Positions 35,488 through 42,554 of a stretch of DNA of 64,000 bases are shown here, in pieces. The DNA is taken from the NCBI RefSeq assembly GCF_035304305.1, contig NZ_DATGQG010000072.1, positions 29,985 through 93,984 of the forward strand, read 5' to 3'. Both the position numbers and the translations under genes were made by a program. This DNA is from Ferrovibrio sp035304305 (GTDB lineage: Bacteria; Pseudomonadota; Alphaproteobacteria; Ferrovibrionales; Ferrovibrionaceae). Under the pieces are notes generated by a model, which worked only from the letters and a program-made list of their open reading frames with translations, searched no databases and was not told the DNA's origin. Numbering within the stretch: position 1 is the first letter of the stretch; each line of letters starts with the position of its first letter.

Positions 35488-36980
35488 GCGCCGGCACCGG
35501 ACAGTCGGTAGCCATGGTCCTGCGCCGCCAGATCGGCGGCAAAGCCGAGATCGGCGGCAAGTCCGGCATGGATGCGATAGAGGGGCTCGCCCTTCCGCAC
35601 CGCGTCCCCGGTCTTCTTCAGCAGGTGGACCCCGGCATTCTTGAACATCGGCGCTCCGGCAATGCGGGCCATCCGGGCGATCCGCAGGCAGTCGATTCCC
35701 GCCACGACGGCATCGCTTTCGGCGGTGACTTCATAGGCGATCGGGCTCGGTTCCAGCGGCACGTCATGGGGGCCCTGCGCGAGGATGACGCGTTCCATGG
35801 CGCGCATGGCCTCGCCGCTGTCCAGCAGCTCGCGCGCGCGATGGATGCCCTGCCCGCCGCGCACATCCGGGTCGCTCTCGATAACGGCGCCGGCGAGCAG
35901 GATGGCCCGCTCGCGCAGGTCGACCGGTGCATCCGGATCGTTGCGCAGCACGGCAAGCACATCCCTCGCTTCCAGCACCGGCCCGACGCCCACTCCGATG
36001 GGCTGCTTTCCATCGGTAATCCGCACATCCAGCTTCAGGCCGGTTTCTCCGGCGACATATTCGAACAGCTTCCGCAGCCTCGCGGCGTCCTGGTAGTCCC
36101 GGATCTTTGCCGTCGGCCCGACCGGCATGTCCAGCACGAGGTATTTCGATCCGGCGCTGATCTTCTTGGACAGGATGGAGGCCACCATCTGCTCGCGCGT
36201 GTCGATCGAGAGCGGCCGCTCGACGGTGATCATTACGTCATCGGCGGGCGACAGATTGACGTTGCCGCCCCAGACGAGACAGCCGCCGATCCGTTCCACG
36301 ATGTCGCGCATCTCGTCAATGGAGATGTCCACGCGCGCCAGGACTTCCATCGTATCCGCCGTTCCCGCCGGTGAGGTGATTGCCCGCGATGACGTCTTGG
36401 GGATGGTAAGGCCATGCGCCATCACGATGGGGACGACGATCATGGAGGTGCGGTTTCCGGGGATGCCGCCGATGCAGTGTTTGTCCACCACCGGCCGGTC
36501 GCCCCAGTCGAGCCGCTGCCCGACCGCCGACATGGCCCGGGTGAGATACAGCACCTCTTCGGCGGTCATGAAGGCGGCGCAGGCCACCAGGAAGGCCGCA
36601 ACCTCCATTTTGCTGTAACGGAGCGCCGCGATGTCGCGGATCACGGCTCCGTATTCTTCGGCCGTCAGAATCCGTCCCTGGATTTTGGCGCGGACCGCGG
36701 CAATGCTCTCCACCGGCCTCGGGTGTTCGATGCGCACAAGCGTGCCGGCCGGCACACCGAGGACCCGGAATGCTTCTTCTGAGAGCCCCAGCTCCTCGGG
36801 CGCGAGAATGGCGTCGTCGTCGACGATGTTAAGCGTGGCGGGAATCTGGCGTCCGTCGGCGCAGACATGGATTTTCGCCAGGGCCTGGAATTCCTCGACA
36901 CGGTACTGGGTGCAGTGGCGACTCAGGTAGGCGATGCTCTCGCGGTGCGTATCGATGGCGATGCGGCGTAGTTTTAACAT
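35484..36980 (-). CDS. AMP phosphorylase-like (long thymidine phosphorylase family)
   Basis: 498 residues. Bacterial thymidine/pyrimidine phosphorylases are about 430-440; the extra N-terminal domain of about 85 residues is characteristic of archaeal AMP phosphorylase (DeoA, about 500). The phosphate loop DKHCIGGIPGNRTSM (166-180) and the signature SSRAITSPAGTADT (197-210) follow the archaeal form. Known members convert NMP plus phosphate to base plus ribose 1,5-bisphosphate. First gene of a two-gene minus-strand unit with the beta-CASP RNase; the promoter region holds FNR box 2. Activity on AMP is inferred from family resemblance, not shown. Confidence 0.82.
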   Translation of the reverse strand: MLKLRRIAIDTHRESIAYLSRHCTQYRVEEFQALAKIHVCADGRQIPATLNIVDDDAILAPEELGLSEEAFRVLGVPAGTLVRIEHPRPVESIAAVRAKIQGRILTAEEYGAVIRDIAALRYSKMEVAAFLVACAAFMTAEEVLYLTRAMSAVGQRLDWGDRPVVDKHCIGGIPGNRTSMIVVPIVMAHGLTIPKTSSRAITSPAGTADTMEVLARVDISIDEMRDIVERIGGCLVWGGNVNLSPADDVMITVERPLSIDTREQMVASILSKKISAGSKYLVLDMPVGPTAKIRDYQDAARLRKLFEYVAGETGLKLDVRITDGKQPIGVGVGPVLEARDVLAVLRNDPDAPVDLRERAILLAGAVIESDPDVRGGQGIHRARELLDSGEAMRAMERVILAQGPHDVPLEPSPIAYEVTAESDAVVAGIDCLRIARMARIAGAPMFKNAGVHLLKKTGDAVRKGEPLYRIHAGLAADLGFAADLAAQDHGYRLSGAGA

Positions 36981-37020
36981 GTATCCTCAAAGGCCTTGCA
37001 TCCGCGCCGGCGGACGCGCC

Positions 37021-37043
37021 GATCTAATCCCCTGTTTTAGATC
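37021..37043. promoter_or_regulatory. dyad next to FNR box 2
   Basis: Perfect inverted repeat GATCTAA-N9-TTAGATC, located 8 bases from FNR box 2 and on the side of the AMP-phosphorylase gene. It overlaps the place where a start site for that gene would fall (about 37017), so a repressor operator is conceivable. The binding protein is unknown. Confidence 0.45.
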
Positions 37044-37051
37044 ACGGGACC

Positions 37052-37065
37052 TTGATCGGGATCAA
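37052..37065. promoter_or_regulatory. FNR/FixK box 2
   Basis: TTGATCGGGATCAA, again a perfect TTGAT-N4-ATCAA palindrome, in the 258-base divergent region between the AMP-phosphorylase-like gene (minus) and ackA (plus). Two perfect boxes within 4.2 kb, both in divergent promoters, argue for a low-oxygen regulon. Confidence 0.85.
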
Positions 37066-37100
37066 TGAATGTCCGGATGGCGGGACGCAGAATGCTGCGG
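37052..37100 (+). promoter_or_regulatory. predicted class II FNR-dependent promoter for ackA
   Basis: Plus strand. The hexamer CAGAAT (37088-37093; 4 of 6 to TATAAT) predicts a start at 37100, which puts FNR box 2 exactly at -41.5. The leader to the ackA ATG would be about 139 bases. The -10 match is modest, so this rests mainly on the spacing. Confidence 0.55.
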
Positions 37101-37238
37101 AATCCGGTGAAACATCCCGGACCTCCCGCGGTTGAACCGGTCCGGTGCCACCGGCGAAGACGCCGCGGCGCGGCGGGAGGATGGCCTGAGCCATCGCATG
37201 GCAGTTTCCACAGACAACGGATGCAGGGCGCACGCGAC

Positions 37239-38441
37239 ATGACGGAAGAGACGGTCCTCGCCCTCAATGCCGGATCCTCCAGCATCAAGTTCGCGCTGTT
37301 CCGGCGCGGCGATCCGCCCTGCGAACTGGCGCGCGGCGCCCTGCGCCGCCTCGGCCAGCCAGGCACCACGCTTTCGGTGCGCCGGGAGGGGGAGAACCGG
37401 CCCGGCGTCACGCCCGTGCCGCCGCATGCCGACCCGGTCGGATTCCTGCTGGGTTGGCTGCGCGCCAACCTTGCTCTGGACGACATCGTCGCGATCGGTC
37501 ATCGGGTGGTGAGCGGGGGGCCGGAGCACAGCGTGCCGGAGTGGCTTTCGCCTGCATTGCTGGAAGACCTTCGCCGGTATGCCTTTTTCGCGCCGGACCA
37601 CATGCCTGCGGCCATCGCGCTGATCGAGCGCCTGCTGGCGGATCTGAACCTGCCGCAGATCGTCTGCTTCGACACGGCCTTCCATGCGGCGCTGCCGACC
37701 GAAGCCCGCCTGCTTCCCATTCCCCGCCGTTTCGCCGCGCAGGGCATCCACCGCTATGGCTATCATGGATTGTCCTACGCCTATCTGATGGACAGGTTCC
37801 GGCGTCAGGCCGGACCCGAGGCAGCCGGCGGAAGGATTATCCTTGCGCATCTCGGAAGCGGGTCGAGCCTGGCCGCGGTGTCTGGCGGCCGCAGCCGCGA
37901 TACGACGATGTCGTTCACGCCCAATTCGGGCATTCCGATGGGAACGCGCAGCGGCGACATCGATCCCGGCATCGTCGAGTATCTGGTGGCGCGGGAAGGG
38001 CTCGCGGCGACCGAGGTTCACCGGCTGCTGGCCGGCCAGTCGGGACTTCTCGGTCTGTCCGAGACCACCGCGGACATGGCCGATCTTCTCGCGCTGGCAA
38101 AGAAGGATGAAAGGGCCGCCGAAGCGGTCGCGGTCTACTGCTACGAGATCCGCAAATGCATCGGAGCCTATGCCGCCGCCCTGGGCGGCATCGATACGCT
38201 GATCTTTTCCGGCGGCATCGGCGAGAACGCGCCCGAGATCCGGGCACGGATCTGCTCCGGGCTCGGATTTCTCGGCATCGAAATCGATCACCGGCGGAAC
38301 ACGGCGGGAGAGGAGAGAATCTCTCCCGAGGCCGGCAGGGTCGGCGTCCACGTGTTCCGAACGGACGAGGAAGTCATGATCGCCCGGGCAATGTTCGACA
38401 TGCTGCAGGAGTCCCGGGCGGCAGAAGGGAGACGGGAATGA
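37239..38441 (+). CDS. ackA: acetate kinase
   Basis: 400 residues from the ATG at 37239 (another in-frame ATG lies 6 codons earlier). It interconverts acetyl phosphate plus ADP with acetate plus ATP. Signatures: NAGSSSIKFALF at 10-21, CFDTAFHAALP, YGYHGLSYAYL, LAHLGSGSSLAAV, FTPNSGIPMGTRSGDIDPG, and FSGGIGENAPEIR. Its stop overlaps the phosphoketolase start as ATGA, so the two products are made together and the acetyl phosphate made by phosphoketolase can be cashed for ATP. No phosphotransacetylase is in the window. Confidence 0.96.
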   Translation: MTEETVLALNAGSSSIKFALFRRGDPPCELARGALRRLGQPGTTLSVRREGENRPGVTPVPPHADPVGFLLGWLRANLALDDIVAIGHRVVSGGPEHSVPEWLSPALLEDLRRYAFFAPDHMPAAIALIERLLADLNLPQIVCFDTAFHAALPTEARLLPIPRRFAAQGIHRYGYHGLSYAYLMDRFRRQAGPEAAGGRIILAHLGSGSSLAAVSGGRSRDTTMSFTPNSGIPMGTRSGDIDPGIVEYLVAREGLAATEVHRLLAGQSGLLGLSETTADMADLLALAKKDERAAEAVAVYCYEIRKCIGAYAAALGGIDTLIFSGGIGENAPEIRARICSGLGFLGIEIDHRRNTAGEERISPEAGRVGVHVFRTDEEVMIARAMFDMLQESRAAEGRRE

Positions 38442-40792
38442 GCAAGCTGGAGCCGGAACTGCTGGCGCGCATGGATGCCTACTGGCGGGCAGCCAATTAT
38501 CTGTCCGTCGGCCAGATTTACCTGATGGACAATCCGCTGCTGCGCGAGCCGCTCACGCTCGACCATGTGAAGCCGCGCCTGCTCGGCCACTGGGGTACGA
38601 CGCCGGGGCTCAATTTCATCTATGTCCATCTCAACCGGATCATCGTCCGCGACGATCTGAACATGCTGTATGTCACCGGTCCCGGCCATGGCGGACCCGG
38701 AATCGTCGCGAATACCTGGCTCGAGGGCACCTACTCGGAACTCTACCCGGAGGTCTCGCAGGATGCTGCCGGGATGAAGAAGCTGTTCACCCAGTTCTCG
38801 TTTCCCGGCGGCATCTCCTCCCATGTCGGTGCCGATATTCCCGGCTCGATCAACGAGGGCGGCGAGCTCGGCTATTCGCTGATGCACGCCTTCGGCGCGG
38901 CCTTCGACAATCCCGATCTGATCGTCGCCTGCGTGGTGGGCGACGGCGAGGCGGAAACCGGCGCGCTCGCCGCCAGCTGGCATTCGAACAAGTTTCTCAA
39001 TCCCGCCACGGACGGCGCGGTGCTGCCGATCCTGCATCTGAACGGCTACAAGATCGCCAATCCCACCATACTGGCGCGGATTCCCCGCCATGAGCTGGAG
39101 GCCCTGTTCCGCGGCTACGGCTATGAGCCGCATATCGTCGAGGGCGAGGATCCCGCCGCCATGCATCAGGCCATGGCGGCCACGCTCGACCGCTGCATGG
39201 ACGAGATCCGGGCGATCCAGAGCCGCGCGCGGTCAGAGGGCAGGGTCGAACGGCCGGTCTGGCCGGTGATCATCCTGCGCACGCCGAAAGGCTGGACCGG
39301 ACCGAAAACCGTCGACGGCCGGAAGACCGAGGGATCATGGCGCTCGCACCAGGTGCCGCTGTCGGGCCTGGCGGACCATCCGGAGCATCTCCGCATTCTC
39401 GAGCAGTGGCTGAGGAGCTACCGGCCCGGGGAACTGTTCGACGCCGATGGCCGGCTGAAACCGGAACTGGCCGCGCTGGCGCCGAGGGGGCCGCGGCGCA
39501 TGAGCGCCAATCCGGCGGCGAATGGCGGGCTGCTGCTGCGCGACCTCCGGCTTCCGGATTTCCGCAGCTATGCGGTTCCCGTCGAGAAGCCCGGCGCCGC
39601 GACCGCCGAAGCCACCCGTGTCTTCGGCACTTTCCTGCGCGACGTGATGAAGGCGAACGAGGAGACCCGCAACTTCCGCGTCTTCGGACCCGACGAGACC
39701 GCTTCGAACCGGCTCACCGCCCTATTCGAAGCCTCGGCGAAGACTTTCGTCGCCGAGGGCGACCCCGATGACATCGATCTCTCGCCCGATGGCCGCATCA
39801 TGGAGGTGCTGAACGAGCAGATCTGCCAGGGCTGGCTGGAGGGCTATCTGCTGACCGGGCGGCACGGCTTTTTCTCCTGCTACGAAGCCTTCACCCATAT
39901 CGTCGATTCGATGGTGAACCAGCATGCCAAATGGCTGAAGGTCTCGAAGGAGGTGCCCTGGCGCCGCTCGATCGCCTCGCTCAATTACCTGCTGACCTCC
40001 CATGTCTGGCGGCAGGACCATAACGGCTTCAGCCACCAGGACCCGGGCTTCATCGACCATGTGGTCAACAAGAAGGCCGATGTGGTCCGCGTCTATCTGC
40101 CGCCGGATGCGAATACGCTGCTGTCGGTCGCGGATCACTGCCTGCGCAGCCGCGACTACATCAACGTGATCGTCGCCGGCAAGCAGCCCGCGCGGCAGTG
40201 GCTCGACATGGACGCGGCGATCCGCCATTGCACGGCGGGACTCGGTATCTGGCGCTGGGCCAGCAGTGACGACGGCGGCGAGCCGGATGCCGTGCTGGCC
40301 TGCGCCGGCGACATTCCGACGGTTGAGACGTTGGCCGCCGTGACGCTGCTGCGCCGGCAGTTCCCGGAACTGAAGCTGCGGGTCGTGAATGTCGTCGACC
40401 TGATGGCGCTGCAGCCCGAGATTTTCCATCCGCACGGCCTCAGCGACGCGCGGTTCGACCAGATCTTCACCCGCGACCGTCCGATCATCTTTGCCTATCA
40501 CGGCTATCCCTGGCTCATTCACCGGCTGACATACCGGCGCACCAACCATCACAACCTGCATGTCCGCGGTTATATCGAGGAGGGCACGACCACCACGCCC
40601 TTCGACATGACCGTGCTGAACGGTCTCGACCGGTACCACCTCGCCATGGAAGTCGTGCGGCGGATCCCGGGCCTAGCGGTGCGGGCCGCGCATTTCACCC
40701 AGCAGCTGCAGGAAAAGCTGGTGGATCATAAGCAGTATATCGCGCGTTACGGCGAGGACATGCCCGAGATCAGGGACTGGGCATGGGAATGA
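38438..40792 (+). CDS. xfp: xylulose-5-phosphate/fructose-6-phosphate phosphoketolase
   Basis: 784 residues from the ATG at 38438 with GGGAG upstream. ThDP enzyme that splits xylulose 5-phosphate or fructose 6-phosphate with phosphate to acetyl phosphate plus a triose or tetrose phosphate. The family stretch INEGGELGYSL (139-148) and the ThDP motif GDGEAETGALA (168-178) are clear, as are the later THIVDSMVNQH and NHHNLHVRGY. Full length for the family. Translationally coupled to ackA and 56 bases from the glucan phosphorylase gene. Confidence 0.96.
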   Translation: MSKLEPELLARMDAYWRAANYLSVGQIYLMDNPLLREPLTLDHVKPRLLGHWGTTPGLNFIYVHLNRIIVRDDLNMLYVTGPGHGGPGIVANTWLEGTYSELYPEVSQDAAGMKKLFTQFSFPGGISSHVGADIPGSINEGGELGYSLMHAFGAAFDNPDLIVACVVGDGEAETGALAASWHSNKFLNPATDGAVLPILHLNGYKIANPTILARIPRHELEALFRGYGYEPHIVEGEDPAAMHQAMAATLDRCMDEIRAIQSRARSEGRVERPVWPVIILRTPKGWTGPKTVDGRKTEGSWRSHQVPLSGLADHPEHLRILEQWLRSYRPGELFDADGRLKPELAALAPRGPRRMSANPAANGGLLLRDLRLPDFRSYAVPVEKPGAATAEATRVFGTFLRDVMKANEETRNFRVFGPDETASNRLTALFEASAKTFVAEGDPDDIDLSPDGRIMEVLNEQICQGWLEGYLLTGRHGFFSCYEAFTHIVDSMVNQHAKWLKVSKEVPWRRSIASLNYLLTSHVWRQDHNGFSHQDPGFIDHVVNKKADVVRVYLPPDANTLLSVADHCLRSRDYINVIVAGKQPARQWLDMDAAIRHCTAGLGIWRWASSDDGGEPDAVLACAGDIPTVETLAAVTLLRRQFPELKLRVVNVVDLMALQPEIFHPHGLSDARFDQIFTRDRPIIFAYHGYPWLIHRLTYRRTNHHNLHVRGYIEEGTTTTPFDMTVLNGLDRYHLAMEVVRRIPGLAVRAAHFTQQLQEKLVDHKQYIARYGEDMPEIRDWAWE

Positions 40793-40848
40793 CCTGATCC
40801 GGATCCGCCGGATCAGGAAACCGGAAAGACCGAGGAGGGCCGTCGCGG

Positions 40849-42543
40849 ATGCCGCGTCTGGACGACTTCGCCCTGCGAACCCGGATCGCGTATTTCTCCA
40901 TGGAAATCGCGATCAGGCCCGAAATGCGGACCTATTCCGGCGGCCTCGGCATCCTCGCCGGCGACACGGCCCGGTCCTCGGCCGATCTCGGCCTGCCGAT
41001 TGCCTTCGTCACGCTGGCCTCCCATGAGGGCTATCTCCGTCAGGAGATCGACGCCGAAGGATGGCAGCACGCCCAGCCGGACCCCTGGGCCATCGCCGAC
41101 TGGGCAGAACCGCTGGATGCGGTCATTGCGGTCCGGATCGAAGGGCGGCCGGTCTGGATCCGGCCCTGGCTGCACGCCCTTACCTCGAAGACCGGGCATT
41201 CCGTTCCGGTCATCCTTCTCGACACCAGGCTGCCGCAGAACAGTCCGGAGGACCGCACGATCACCGACAGGCTCTACGGCGGCGATTCCGCCTACCGGCT
41301 GAAGCAGGAGATCGTGCTCGGCATCGGCGGCGAGCAGATTCTGCATGCGCTCGGATTCCGGATCCGGATCTACCACCTGAACGAGGGCCATGCGGCCCTG
41401 CTAGCCGTCTCCCTGCTGCGGCGCAATCCGGTGCGCAAGATGCGCGGCGCCGGAAGCGGCCTGCTCTACGAAGCCGAGGCCGTGCGGCAGCAATGCGCCT
41501 TCACAACCCATACGCCCGTCGAGGTAGGGCATGACAAGTTCAGCTATGAAGAGGTCGAGCGCCATCTCGGCGGTTTCATGGAAATCGCGCAGCTCAAGCT
41601 GCTGGCCGGCGACGACCGGCTCAACATGACCAGACTGGCGCTCAATCTCAGCGGCTTCGTCAACGGCGTCGCCCTGCGCCATGCCGAGACGGCACGGAAG
41701 ATGTTTCCCGACCACAATATCCAGGCGATCACCAATGGCGTGCATGGGCCGACCTGGGCGCATCCCGCGTTGCAGCCACTGTTCGACCGTCTTGCCCCGG
41801 GCTGGGAGCTCGATCCGCTGCGGCTGTCCTTTCTGGATCAGGCCGGCAACGAGGAGCTCTGGGAGGCCCATAAGGAAGCCAAGGCGGAACTGATCCGCCA
41901 GGTGGAGATGATTTCGGGCGTCCGACTCGATCCGGCGCTGCCGATCCTGTCCTTCGCGCGACGCATGACGGCATACAAGCGTCCGCTGCTGCTGCTGTCC
42001 GACCCGGCGCGTCTGCGGCAGATTGCTGCCCGCACACCCTTCCAGATCGTCATGGCCGGCAAGGCGCACCCCCATGACAGCGGCGGGCGCAATGCCGTGC
42101 ATGAAATCCATCGCTGCATCCGCGAGCTCGCCGGCGCCGTGCCGATGGTGTTTCTTCCCAATTACGGCTGGCGGCTTGGTCATGCCATGGTATCGGGATC
42201 CGATCTCTGGCTGAACACGCCGATGCCGCCGCTCGAGGCATCGGGCACCAGCGGCATGAAGGCGGCGCTGAACGGCGTGCTGAATTTCAGCGTGCTGGAC
42301 GGCTGGTGGGGCGAAGCCTGGATGGAGGGCGTGACCGGATGGGCCATCGGCCAGGATGGCGGCGGTGATGCCGAGCACAGGAACGAACTCTACGACAAGC
42401 TGGAGCGCGTGATCCTGCCGCTGTGGTATGGTGACCGTGCCCGCTGGCTCTGGATGATGAAGCAGTCGATCAGCAAGATCGGAACGCGCTTCAGCTCACA
42501 TACCATGATGCGGCGCTATGCCAGCGAGGCGTATCTGCGCTGA
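40849..42543 (+). CDS. alpha-glucan family phosphorylase (short form)
   Basis: 564 residues. Releases glucose 1-phosphate from glycogen or maltodextrin. Motifs: TYSGGLGILAGD near 29-40, YHLNEGHAALL, TTHTPVEVGHDKF, FARRMTAYKRP, and the pyridoxal-phosphate site EASGTSGMKAALNG with K471. Classical glycogen phosphorylase has about 800 residues; this belongs to the shorter, TIGR02094-like group and lacks the usual N-terminal regulatory part. GAGGAGG lies about 9 bases before the ATG. It closes the ackA-xfp unit, linking glucan stores to the phosphoketolase route. Confidence 0.88.
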   Translation: MPRLDDFALRTRIAYFSMEIAIRPEMRTYSGGLGILAGDTARSSADLGLPIAFVTLASHEGYLRQEIDAEGWQHAQPDPWAIADWAEPLDAVIAVRIEGRPVWIRPWLHALTSKTGHSVPVILLDTRLPQNSPEDRTITDRLYGGDSAYRLKQEIVLGIGGEQILHALGFRIRIYHLNEGHAALLAVSLLRRNPVRKMRGAGSGLLYEAEAVRQQCAFTTHTPVEVGHDKFSYEEVERHLGGFMEIAQLKLLAGDDRLNMTRLALNLSGFVNGVALRHAETARKMFPDHNIQAITNGVHGPTWAHPALQPLFDRLAPGWELDPLRLSFLDQAGNEELWEAHKEAKAELIRQVEMISGVRLDPALPILSFARRMTAYKRPLLLLSDPARLRQIAARTPFQIVMAGKAHPHDSGGRNAVHEIHRCIRELAGAVPMVFLPNYGWRLGHAMVSGSDLWLNTPMPPLEASGTSGMKAALNGVLNFSVLDGWWGEAWMEGVTGWAIGQDGGGDAEHRNELYDKLERVILPLWYGDRARWLWMMKQSISKIGTRFSSHTMMRRYASEAYLR

Positions 42544-42554
42544 GGCCGGCGCGG

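Noticed and set aside
40793..40817. 10-bp hairpin between xfp and the glucan phosphorylase gene
   Set aside because: As a terminator it fails: no T-run follows and the downstream gene has its own good ribosome site within 32 bases. It may only stabilise mRNA.
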